This document shows positions 1 to 8,096 of a DNA stretch of 40,880 nt, piece after piece. The notes beneath the pieces were generated by a model. It searched no databases and was not told where the DNA came from. It saw only the letters and a list, made by a program, of their open reading frames with translations. Position numbers and translations under genes: made by a program. The stretch's first letter is position 1, and each line of letters opens with the position of its first letter. The DNA comes from Bacteroidota bacterium (GTDB taxonomy: Bacteria > Bacteroidota > Bacteroidia > SXHM01), in NCBI GenBank assembly GCA_947479755.1, contig CANKAM010000032.1, positions 1 to 40,880 of the forward strand. The letters are read 5' to 3'.

Positions 1-786
1 ATGATTGTGTTTTGCGGTGTGCGTTTTATGGCCGAAACGGCCAAGATCTTAAACCCGACAAAAAAAGTGGTGTTGCCCGATTTAGATGCCGGATGTTCAT
101 TGGAAATGTCTTGCCCAACCGAACCCTTCCGCAAGTTCAGAGCAGAGCATCCCGAACATGTTGTTATTTCTTACATTAATTGTTCGTCTGAGATAAAAAC
201 CCTGAGTGATATTATCTGCACATCGTCTAATGCCGAAGCCATCATCCGCTCGGTGCCTGCTGATAAGCCTATCATTTTTGCGCCCGACAAAAACCTTGGA
301 CGCTATCTGGCTAAAAAAACAGGACGCGATATGTTGCTGTGGGATGGCGCCTGCATGGTACACGAAGCATTCTCTATTGACAAGCTTCTGAAACTGCACA
401 GCCAGCACCCCAACGCAAAAATTATTGCTCATCCTGAAAGCGAAGAGCCGGTGCTGCGGGTAGCCAACTTCATAGGTTCAACAACAGGAATGATTAATTA
501 CGTGAAGAACGACCCGCACGATGAGTTTATTGTTGCCACCGAAGCGGGCATTATGCACGAGATGATGAAAACCGTTCCGCACAAAAAGATAATTGCGGCA
601 CCTGCAATGGAAGACAATACCTGCGCCTGCAGCGAATGTCATTTTATGAAGATGAATACTATGCAGAAATTATATCTCTGCATGAAAAACGAACAACCCG
701 AAATAGTGATTGATGAAGAACTGCGTTTGCAGGCTCTGAAACCAATCAAACGCATGCTCGAGATTTCAAAACAGGCGGGTTTATGA
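1..786 (+). CDS. nadA: Quinolinate synthase NadA, 5'-truncated by the window edge
   Basis: Condenses iminoaspartate with dihydroxyacetone phosphate to quinolinate in de novo NAD synthesis; a cytosolic [4Fe-4S] enzyme. The visible 261 residues begin inside the conserved [16 protein letters not shown] segment, so the first ATG is internal and roughly 60-70 N-terminal residues lie outside the window. Family landmarks are present: [13 protein letters not shown] (Cys32, Cys38 in the visible numbering), [11 protein letters not shown] (Cys118) and [14 protein letters not shown] (Cys208, 210, 213); one cysteine of each group corresponds to the three cluster ligands known in the family. The stop codon overlaps the nadB start as ATGA, indicating co-transcription and translational coupling. 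The call is very secure; only the true start is unknown. Confidence 0.96.
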   Translation: MIVFCGVRFMAETAKILNPTKKVVLPDLDAGCSLEMSCPTEPFRKFRAEHPEHVVISYINCSSEIKTLSDIICTSSNAEAIIRSVPADKPIIFAPDKNLGRYLAKKTGRDMLLWDGACMVHEAFSIDKLLKLHSQHPNAKIIAHPESEEPVLRVANFIGSTTGMINYVKNDPHDEFIVATEAGIMHEMMKTVPHKKIIAAPAMEDNTCACSECHFMKMNTMQKLYLCMKNEQPEIVIDEELRLQALKPIKRMLEISKQAGL

Positions 787-2345
787 TACAGACAGATTTT
801 CTGGTTATCGGTTCGGGTATTGCAGGCTTAACCTTTGCGCTGAAGACCGCGCAAAAAATGCCTGACGCAACCATTACCATTATTACCAAGGCCGATGAAG
901 GCGAATCAAATACCAAGTATGCGCAGGGCGGAATTGCTGTTGCGTTGGACAATGTTTTTGACTCGTACCAAAAGCACATTGATGATACATTGTTATGCGG
1001 TGATGGCTTGTGTAATCCAGCTATTGTAGAGCTAGTGGTAAAAGAAGGACCCGAGCGGCTGAAAGAATTTATTGAATGGGGTGCCAACTTTGACCGCAAC
1101 ACCAGCGGCAACTATGATTTAGGCCGTGAGGGCGGGCACAGTGTTAACCGCATTCTGCATCATAAAGATGTAACCGGTTTTGAGATGGAACGCACCCTGC
1201 TTGCACAAATTCATGCAGCAAAAAACATCACCGTTTTGCAACATCATTTTGCCATTGATTTAATTACCAATCATCATCGTCCGGGTAAAGCAAGCAAATG
1301 GCGCAGCTATAACCAGTGCTATGGTGTTTACTCACTGAACCGCGCAACGGGCGCTATTGAAAAAATTACTTCAAAAGTTACGCTGCTTGCTACCGGTGGG
1401 GCAGGGCAGGTATATCGCAATACCACCAATCCCATTATTGCTACTGGTGATGGAGTAGCAATGGCGCACCGGGCCAAGGCACTAATAACCAATATGGAGT
1501 TTATTCAGTTTCATCCAACTGCATTGTATAATCCGGGCGAAAGCCCTTCGTTCCTTATTTCGGAAGCGGTGCGCGGCTTTGGTGCTAAACTGAAAACAAA
1601 AGACGGGCAACCCTTTATGCACAAATATGATTCACGCGAGGAACTTGCCTCTCGAGATATTGTTGCGCGTTCAATAGATACGGAGTTGAAAACCCGAGGC
1701 GATGAGTTTGTGTACATTGATTGCCGCCACTTAGACCGCGATAAGTTTGTCGCACATTTCCCGAATATCTACAACAAATGCTTCTCGCTGGGCATTGATA
1801 TTACTGAAGACATGATACCCGTTGTGCCTGCTGCGCACTATATGTGCGGAGGTATTGATGTGGACGAATGGGGTCGCAGCAGTATTAAAAATCTGTATGC
1901 CTCTGGCGAATGCGCCAACACCGGTTTGCATGGCGCCAACCGCCTTGCTTCTAATTCGCTGTTGGAAGCTTTAGTTTTTGGTCACCGTTGTTTTTTAGAT
2001 GCCACCGAACAGGTAAATGAATCGGATTATGTTACGGATGTTCCTGAGTGGAATGCAGCCGGAACACAAGTGCCGAAGGAGCGAGTATTGATTACCCATA
2101 ACCGCAAAGAAGTGCAGAATCTGATGAGCGATCTTGTGGCCATTGTTCGCACCAACCAGCGCCTGAACTTAGCCATGAAACGCCTGGATGTTATTTACCA
2201 GGAAACGCAACAGCTTTATAATAACACTGTTCTCTCACCTCAACTCTGTGAGTTGAGAAATATAGTTGCTGTGGCTTATTTAATTATCAAGCAATCGGCA
2301 CAGCGCAGAGAGAACAAGGGAGCGTTTTTTAATGCGGATTTGTAA
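783..2345 (+). CDS. nadB: L-aspartate oxidase NadB
   Basis: FAD enzyme oxidising L-aspartate to iminoaspartate, the substrate of NadA encoded just upstream. The 520-aa length is normal for the family. Seen in order: an N-terminal dinucleotide-binding motif [14 protein letters not shown] (about residues 7-20), the [11 protein letters not shown] flavin loop (about 44-54), a second FAD segment [14 protein letters not shown] (about 201-214), the active-site region [13 protein letters not shown], and the C-terminal flavin segment [29 protein letters not shown] split across about 369-397. A helical C-terminal domain follows. The ATG lies within the nadA stop (4-nt overlap), which fixes the start. 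No nadC is adjacent. The related succinate dehydrogenase flavoprotein is less likely given the nadA partner and the length. Confidence 0.96.
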   Translation: MIQTDFLVIGSGIAGLTFALKTAQKMPDATITIITKADEGESNTKYAQGGIAVALDNVFDSYQKHIDDTLLCGDGLCNPAIVELVVKEGPERLKEFIEWGANFDRNTSGNYDLGREGGHSVNRILHHKDVTGFEMERTLLAQIHAAKNITVLQHHFAIDLITNHHRPGKASKWRSYNQCYGVYSLNRATGAIEKITSKVTLLATGGAGQVYRNTTNPIIATGDGVAMAHRAKALITNMEFIQFHPTALYNPGESPSFLISEAVRGFGAKLKTKDGQPFMHKYDSREELASRDIVARSIDTELKTRGDEFVYIDCRHLDRDKFVAHFPNIYNKCFSLGIDITEDMIPVVPAAHYMCGGIDVDEWGRSSIKNLYASGECANTGLHGANRLASNSLLEALVFGHRCFLDATEQVNESDYVTDVPEWNAAGTQVPKERVLITHNRKEVQNLMSDLVAIVRTNQRLNLAMKRLDVIYQETQQLYNNTVLSPQLCELRNIVAVAYLIIKQSAQRRENKGAFFNADL

Positions 2346-2367
2346 AACCAGATTCATTGATGGTTTT
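2344..2367 (+). terminator. Possible weak terminator after nadB
   Basis: A 7-bp inverted repeat (AAAACCA at 2344-2350, TGGTTTT at 2361-2367) around a 10-nt loop starts at the nadB stop codon. The stem is A/T-rich and the U-run lies mostly in the 3' arm, so it is only a weak intrinsic terminator candidate. Confidence 0.35.
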
Positions 2368-2401
2368 TAATCAAATCATTCTTTGCCTTTCATAAGCTCT
2401 C

Positions 2402-2453
2402 CTATATTAATAAACCGGCTAAACAATTTTTAGATTTAGCTGTTCAATTTATT
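2402..2453 (+). repeat. 52-bp upstream block, copy 1
   Basis: This block matches 8039-8090 at about 46 of 52 positions without gaps; the shared core reads TTAATAAACCG-CTAAACA and ends GCTGTTCAATT-ATT. Similarity continues more loosely to the left (CATAAGCTCT versus AATAAGCCCTT). It lies between nadB and the surface-protein block. The second copy abuts the start of the propeller gene at 8097, so the element may be a regulatory or leader sequence carried along in a duplication. Confidence 0.6.
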
Positions 2454-2528
2454 ATAACTAAACAATACACGGTTTGGAAACTTAATTATTTGAGAATCTT
2501 TGTATACATAGGATATTTCATAAAGATT

Positions 2529-2536
2529 TATCTTTG
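2529..2536 (+). promoter_or_regulatory. Bacteroidota -7 promoter element (TATCTTTG)
   Basis: TATCTTTG matches TAnnTTTG exactly, 24 nt before the ATG at 2561. No well-spaced -33 TTG is visible. A TTG at 2534 in frame with the next gene lies inside this element, which argues against it as a start codon. Confidence 0.6.
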
Positions 2537-2560
2537 TCTCGAATTAATAAGCACAATTTT

Positions 2561-3004
2561 ATGAAAAAGCAATTACTCCTCTTCCTTCTTGTAATCGCAT
2601 TTATTTTTTCCGTTTTTAATCCTGCAGTTATCGCGGACGAAATACCAACCCTCAATGGTAGTTGGAAGGTGACAAAAAACGAAGTAATCTCTAAAGAAGG
2701 AGAAGAAATCCCACGCACTATTTTCTCTGCTCAGGTTGAGAAAGATGTTCCACTTGAAATTAAAGATAATAGCACTGCTATGCTTTTCCGGCATGGGGAA
2801 GAATTTGAAATGCAAAATACGCGGTTTGAGTTTGAAGGTAGCATTGTAAGGGTTTATGTTGAAGGTGGCAAACCAAGCACAGGCGCTAAAGCAGAAGCGT
2901 ATACCGAATTTGAATATTCTATGGAAGGTAATACATTGGTTCTGAAAAAAGAAACGCCCAATTATTCAACGTTAATAGAACTTATCAAACAAACCCATGA
3001 TTAA
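2561..3004 (+). CDS. Secreted small protein, lipocalin-like
   Basis: A 147-aa protein that I cannot assign to a named family. Residues 1-25 form a signal peptide (MKKQ, a long hydrophobic run, then a cut near VIADE). The mature part opens with PTLNGSWKVTKNEV, the pattern seen at the start of lipocalin-like Bacteroidota proteins, then alternates short strands and charged turns (FEMQNTRFEFEGSIVRVYVEG, split at about 84-105; FEYSMEGNTLVLKKE). This suggests a small periplasmic beta-barrel. The ATG at 2561 is preferred over an in-frame TTG at 2534 because that TTG sits in a promoter element. The stop is 4 nt before the next gene's preferred ATG, so the two are probably one transcription unit. Function unknown. 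Confidence 0.75.
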   Translation: MKKQLLLFLLVIAFIFSVFNPAVIADEIPTLNGSWKVTKNEVISKEGEEIPRTIFSAQVEKDVPLEIKDNSTAMLFRHGEEFEMQNTRFEFEGSIVRVYVEGGKPSTGAKAEAYTEFEYSMEGNTLVLKKETPNYSTLIELIKQTHD

Positions 3005-3008
3005 TTTT

Positions 3009-6000
3009 ATGAAACTAAAAATAGGGCTGCTGTTTTTTTTGGTTTTTTACAGTTCTGTTGCTGTTGTTGGGCAGGCATTAAAGCTGGAAGTTCAAATCGT
3101 GAGAGCAGAAACAGATGGTTATGGTGATTGTTTTGCTTGCGGAAATGTGGATCCTGCCTGGAAAATTACAGGTTACCTGGGCGGTGTATTGCAGGGAACA
3201 AGTACAGTAACCTATGAAGAAATGCCGGGCAGCAGCTGGAATATTGGCTATAATGGCTGCAACGGTCCCGTTCCCTGTTATATTGTAAACAGCAACTCTA
3301 CCACACAAACCAATTTTGTGTTGGGGCTTGATGCCTGGGAAAACGATTGCGACCCGATGGACCAATACAATTCTTCCTGTAACCTTGGCTTTAATGGTGA
3401 TAATAAAAGGTGTACAAATGCAAGTCTCAATACTATTGCCTTTCGCACAGCAGGAGCATTCTGCATTGCTTCCAACAGCAGCGGCTGGACAGAAGCCTGG
3501 AGCACCTGGTGCGGTCATTTCAGGGTAAGATATGCTTACCGCTGGAGCTTTGCAGAAGCTCCCACTATCACCACACAGCCTGTTGCAAACACCTCGCTTT
3601 GCATTGGAGCTACAACCAATTTATCAGTTGCAGTAAACAGTGAAGCTACATCAGGAGTTACCTTAGGTCAATTTTATAAATGGCAGATATCAAATAACAC
3701 AGCTTGTAATGGAAGCAACTGGCTGGATATTACAGGTGCTAATTCATCTACTTACACTCCTAACCAGATTGCAGGTACACGCTTATACCGGTGTTTAATT
3801 ACTTCCAACTGCACTGCAGATTTCACTTCCAATACAACTACCAGTAATTGTGCACGGGTAAGCTATAACCCCATGAATTCCACTACTACTGCTCCAGGTG
3901 GTTTTCCCTATGGTACCGGTGACGGACCGCCTGCCATACAAGGAGCTTGCGGGCAAACAGTTCTTCCAGGTTCGGTAAACACAGTCACTATTCTATTTCC
4001 ACCGGCTGTAGGTGCATCCGCCAATATCACCACTTATGCCTGGACTACCAGTGGCGGTTCATTCTCATCGCCAACCGGTACTTCTACTAACTGGACAGCT
4101 CCAGGCACACCCGGAACTTATAATGTTATTTTAGAATACCAGGATGGTTGCCCTGCTGCAAACCAGTTTGCGCCAACCTGTGTTATTACCGTAGGAGCCC
4201 CTAATTGCGGAGCCACCTATGTTGCCACTACGGGCTCAAATGTTATTGCCTGTGGTGGTCCTAATAATCCCTGCGCTACCATTAGCTATGCTTTAACTCA
4301 AATGGGTTCCAACACTCACATTAAAGTTGCTAACGGAAATTATTCAGAAACTTCAATTGTAAACCTTGTTTCTTCTGTAATTATTGAAGGTGGATTTAAC
4401 ATAAGCAGCGGCATCTGGTCAAAAAGTTCTAACTCAACCACCAATATTACTTGTAGCGGAACCGGCAGCAGTGGTAATGATATTGCCCATGTAATGGGTT
4501 TTAGTTCAAATGGTACTAATAATTGGAAACTAATAGATTTAAATATTACAACAGGAGCTGCGTCAGGAACCTCTGTAAGCGGAAGAGGCAAATCAAATTA
4601 TGCCCTGCACTTAAATAATTCATCAGGTTATAAGGTACAACGATGCGCTATAACTGCAGGAGCAGCAAGTAATGGCACTGCCGGAGGAACCGGGGGAACA
4701 GGTCATACCGGTTCTGCAGGTAATGCAGGGGCCTCAACCGGCTCATGTAATAACGAGAGTTCTTATGCCGGAGGTACAGGGGGCTCAGCAAACACTAATA
4801 CATGGGGTGGTAATGGAGGTAATGGGGGCACTGGAGGGACTGCAAGTTCAAAGGGTACAAATGCGAATGGCGGTGGAGGAGCTGCTGGTGCAAATTCAGG
4901 TGGCGCTGGTGGTGGTGCAACAAACAATATTCATCAGCTTGGTTGTTGTGGTGGCGGAACAAGGGATGGTGCTAATGGCAATGGAGGTACAGCCGGTTCT
5001 GGAAATTCGTTAGATTGGGTTGCAGGAAATTTAGAACCGGCAAATCAAACCTACGGGCAATTTGTTACTCCCGGAGTTGGTTCTAATGGTGGCATTGGAA
5101 GAGGTGGTGGTGGCGGTGGTGGTGGCGCTTCCAGCACAGGTGAGCGATATTGTTGCTGTTGTTATTATAATGATAATACAGGCAATGGAGGTGGTGGTGG
5201 TGGACAAGGAGGAGGTGGTGGACAAGGTGGATTTGGTGGAAATCAGGGCGGTTTTAGTTATGGTGTTTATGTAAATGGTGGTACACTTGGAACATTTACT
5301 AATTTTACACTTGCAGGTGGAACAGTTGCTACAGGCGGTGCAGGTGGAGCAGGTGGAGGAGGTGGAGGAGGTGGAGGAGGTGGAAATGGACCAAGTGATT
5401 GCTCGGGAGATAGGGGTAATGCCGGTGATGGTGCTACAGGTGGAACAGGTTCAGCAGGTGGCAGAGGGCGAGATGCCGCAAATGGCTTATCAGGATCTCA
5501 ATACATTGTAGGAACCGGAGTATCAAACCCAAGTACATCAATACCCAATAGCCCCATCGTAGGCATCAACTACAACAACTCTAAACTGTGCAGAAATTCT
5601 GTGATAGATATTACTAAAAACTCAGGTACCTGGGCAGCATTCGCCAGTTTCGGAACTGCTTTTGCATTTGTAAACGATTTAACCGCTGGAACAACATCTT
5701 ATACAACTGCCAGCAGCCCGGCTAAAATTTATACCACTACAGCAAGTCAGTTTGGTAATCTTGCAACCACTACCCCCGTAACCTGGCCCGATTACCTGAA
5801 TATTTTAAGTGACGCACGTACAGTTCCTTCTCTTACAGCTACAGCAGCTACCATTTGTATAGGAGGGTCAAGTGTGTTATCTGCCACTACATGGGGAACT
5901 GAACAACAATATGACTGGAAAATTTTCCCCGTAAATCAGGTGAATGCTACTGCCGGAACAGAAGTATGGAGTTCTGCGGTGGCAAGCCCAACTGCTTCGG

Positions 6001-7919
6001 GCATATTTAATACAGCGGGTACTTATGTAGTAAAATACCAGGTTCGTGAGGAATGCTGCGGCTGGTCAATACCGGCTTATACAACTATCACAGTGGTGGC
6101 CGATCCTTCCATTACCTCACAGCCAACTGATCCGGTTGCTATTTGCGCGGGAGGCACCACAGCAAATATTCCGATTACGGCAAGTAATGGCACACCATCG
6201 CTCACCTATCAATGGCAATACAATAATGCTGGAACATGGGGAAGTGTAACAAACACAGTGCCTACAGGTGCTACCTATACCAACGGTACTTCAAGCACTA
6301 CCTTTAATATTACGCACACAACTGCGGGCAACTATCAGTATCGCTGTATTGTTTCTGCTTCGGGTAGTGGTTGTGACCCCGTAACCAGCAGTGTGATTAC
6401 AGTAACAGTAAACCCCGACCCGGCTATTACAGACCAACCAGTGGCAACGCAAACGCTTTGTATAGGTGCAACACCACAGGATGTGTCAGTAACTGCTACT
6501 GGTGGCACCCCTTCGCTTACCTACCAATGGCAATCATCCGCTACAGGCGGAGGTGCCGGTTTCGCGAACATTGGCGGAGCAACTTCACAGAATTATACAC
6601 CACCAACCACCTCTGCCGGCACTACTTATTACAGATGTAATGTAAGTGCTTCCGGTACCGGTTGTAATACTGCCACTTCTAATGAATCTGTGGTAATAGT
6701 TGTTGCTGACCCAACCCTGTCTGCTCCTGTTAATGCAACTGTTTGCAAAGGTGGTACAGCTAATTTTACATCTACAGCAAGTAACGGAACAGGTTCTTTT
6801 TCCTATCAATGGGAGTATTCTTCCAATGGTACATCAGGTTGGGCAAGTGTAGTAAATGCCACACCAACCGGACTTGTTTATTCTAATGCCACCACCACCA
6901 CCTTAACTATTGTGGGTGATGGCACAGAGACTGCAACTACTTATTATTACAGATTGGTGCTTACCTCAAACCCAAGTACGGTGGGTTGTAATGCAACTTC
7001 AGCCAATGCACAATATATTGTAGTGGCAGATCCGTCAGTAAGTGTACAGCCTGTGAGCCCTGCCTCAATTTGTGCAGGGGGTACAACTGTAAATATTCCG
7101 ATTACAGGAGCCAATGGCACACCGTCACTTACCTATCAATGGCAATATAACAATAGCGGTCCCTGGGTAAACGTGGTCAACGGAACACCTGCGGGCTCAA
7201 CTTATTCTGGAGGCACTTCTAATACAGTTTTTAATGTAACACATACAACTGCAGGAAGCTATCAATACCAGTGTATTGTTTCTGCTTCGGGCAGTGGTTG
7301 CGTCTCCGCAACAAGTAATTTAATCACAGTAACTGTAGTGCCCGACCCAACTGTAGGCACACAGCCAACCGGAACCACCATTTGCGCTGGGGCAACCTAT
7401 GGTATCAGTACCTCTATTAATAATGGCACAGGCTTAGGTTATCAATGGCAGTATTCAACAGATGGCACAAACTGGTTTAGCGTTGGAGCTAATTTGCCGG
7501 CAACGGGCTTTACGTATACCAATCCCACATCGGCTGCAATGACAATAAACACAACCACTTTAACACCTGCGGCAACTAATTACCAGTTCCGTTGCAGCGT
7601 TACCAGTGGCTCAGGTTGTAATCCAAATCCATTAATCACTAATGGGGTTACTGTTATTGTTATACCAGCGGTGTTAAATCCCACCTATCGCACCTGGACC
7701 GGAATGGTTTCAACCGCATGGGAAAATGATTTGAACTGGGACTGCGGTGGTGCACCTACTATTTCCATTGATGCATTAATCCCGGCAAGTGTAACTACTG
7801 GCTTCTATCCGCTGGTGGCAACCGGAATAACGGGATATTGTAATACGGTAACTATACAGGGGCCGCCAAGTACTGTTATTGTTCAAACAGGTGCAACTCT
7901 TAATGTTGACAGCCCTTAA
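3009..7919 (+). CDS. Giant secreted glycine-rich / Ig-like repeat protein (adhesin-like)
   Basis: 1636 aa. Signal peptide MKLKIGLLFFLVFYSS...GQA (1-25). Order of parts: a Cys-containing N-terminal domain (about 26-180), Ig-like segments, a short pectate-lyase-like segment (about 400-550, with ATISYALTQMGSNTHIKVA and VIIEGGFN), a glycine/asparagine-rich region (about 551-834) containing four consecutive cysteines, at least five Ig-like repeats (about 938-1556) of the form DPSITxQP..ICAGG..TYQWQYN..G, and a final NW-x-C-x(2)-P type domain (1561-1636). No T9SS type A tail is present. An upstream in-frame ATG at 2997 overlaps the preceding stop; 3009 gives the better signal peptide. Probably a surface or matrix protein; the ligand is unknown. 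Architecture resembles the C-terminal two thirds of the 18393 product. Confidence 0.85.
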   Translation: MKLKIGLLFFLVFYSSVAVVGQALKLEVQIVRAETDGYGDCFACGNVDPAWKITGYLGGVLQGTSTVTYEEMPGSSWNIGYNGCNGPVPCYIVNSNSTTQTNFVLGLDAWENDCDPMDQYNSSCNLGFNGDNKRCTNASLNTIAFRTAGAFCIASNSSGWTEAWSTWCGHFRVRYAYRWSFAEAPTITTQPVANTSLCIGATTNLSVAVNSEATSGVTLGQFYKWQISNNTACNGSNWLDITGANSSTYTPNQIAGTRLYRCLITSNCTADFTSNTTTSNCARVSYNPMNSTTTAPGGFPYGTGDGPPAIQGACGQTVLPGSVNTVTILFPPAVGASANITTYAWTTSGGSFSSPTGTSTNWTAPGTPGTYNVILEYQDGCPAANQFAPTCVITVGAPNCGATYVATTGSNVIACGGPNNPCATISYALTQMGSNTHIKVANGNYSETSIVNLVSSVIIEGGFNISSGIWSKSSNSTTNITCSGTGSSGNDIAHVMGFSSNGTNNWKLIDLNITTGAASGTSVSGRGKSNYALHLNNSSGYKVQRCAITAGAASNGTAGGTGGTGHTGSAGNAGASTGSCNNESSYAGGTGGSANTNTWGGNGGNGGTGGTASSKGTNANGGGGAAGANSGGAGGGATNNIHQLGCCGGGTRDGANGNGGTAGSGNSLDWVAGNLEPANQTYGQFVTPGVGSNGGIGRGGGGGGGGASSTGERYCCCCYYNDNTGNGGGGGGQGGGGGQGGFGGNQGGFSYGVYVNGGTLGTFTNFTLAGGTVATGGAGGAGGGGGGGGGGGNGPSDCSGDRGNAGDGATGGTGSAGGRGRDAANGLSGSQYIVGTGVSNPSTSIPNSPIVGINYNNSKLCRNSVIDITKNSGTWAAFASFGTAFAFVNDLTAGTTSYTTASSPAKIYTTTASQFGNLATTTPVTWPDYLNILSDARTVPSLTATAATICIGGSSVLSATTWGTEQQYDWKIFPVNQVNATAGTEVWSSAVASPTASGIFNTAGTYVVKYQVREECCGWSIPAYTTITVVADPSITSQPTDPVAICAGGTTANIPITASNGTPSLTYQWQYNNAGTWGSVTNTVPTGATYTNGTSSTTFNITHTTAGNYQYRCIVSASGSGCDPVTSSVITVTVNPDPAITDQPVATQTLCIGATPQDVSVTATGGTPSLTYQWQSSATGGGAGFANIGGATSQNYTPPTTSAGTTYYRCNVSASGTGCNTATSNESVVIVVADPTLSAPVNATVCKGGTANFTSTASNGTGSFSYQWEYSSNGTSGWASVVNATPTGLVYSNATTTTLTIVGDGTETATTYYYRLVLTSNPSTVGCNATSANAQYIVVADPSVSVQPVSPASICAGGTTVNIPITGANGTPSLTYQWQYNNSGPWVNVVNGTPAGSTYSGGTSNTVFNVTHTTAGSYQYQCIVSASGSGCVSATSNLITVTVVPDPTVGTQPTGTTICAGATYGISTSINNGTGLGYQWQYSTDGTNWFSVGANLPATGFTYTNPTSAAMTINTTTLTPAATNYQFRCSVTSGSGCNPNPLITNGVTVIVIPAVLNPTYRTWTGMVSTAWENDLNWDCGGAPTISIDALIPASVTTGFYPLVATGITGYCNTVTIQGPPSTVIVQTGATLNVDSP
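5352..5384 (+). repeat. 9-bp tandem repeat in glycine tract
   Basis: The unit GGTGGAGGA is repeated 3.7 times without interruption, in frame within the glycine-rich region of the 3009 gene. Copy changes would add or remove three glycines without shifting the frame. Confidence 0.7.
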
Positions 7920-7927
7920 AAAGCAGA

Positions 7928-7954
7928 AAGCTCCGCAGTTAAGACGCAGAGCTT
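7928..7954 (+). terminator. Hairpin after the 3009 gene, possible terminator
   Basis: AAGCTC-C-GC (7928-7936) pairs with GC-A-GAGCTT (7946-7954), giving 8 bp with one mismatch and a 9-nt loop, 9 nt after the stop. A short GGTTTTAT follows. The U-run is poor, so termination is uncertain. Confidence 0.4.
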
Positions 7955-8038
7955 GGTTTTATGCGTTATTTCATGGTTACACTGTTTTTAGTATAAATAT
8001 AGTTCAGTAAGAGAACTCGTTGCCATTAATAAGCCCTT

Positions 8039-8090
8039 CTATTTTAATAAACCGTCTAAACATTTTTTATATTAAGCTGTTCAATTCATT
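8039..8090 (+). repeat. 52-bp upstream block, copy 2
   Basis: Second copy of the block at 2402-2453 (about 46/52 identical). It ends 6 nt before the ATG at 8097, so here it forms the 5' leader or promoter region of the propeller gene. A weaker resemblance (TAAAC-AA-TTTA-TATTAAACTGTT) occurs near 27537-27562, upstream of the paralogous gene at 27619. No exact TAnnTTTG element is visible in it. Confidence 0.6.
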
Positions 8091-8096
8091 CTTATT

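Noticed and set aside
1-30. Treating the first ATG as the true nadA start
   Set aside because: The sequence begins in the middle of a conserved family block, so the start lies upstream of the window.
2534-2560. TTG start adding nine residues to the small secreted protein
   Set aside because: The TTG is part of the TATCTTTG promoter element and would put charged residues before the signal peptide.
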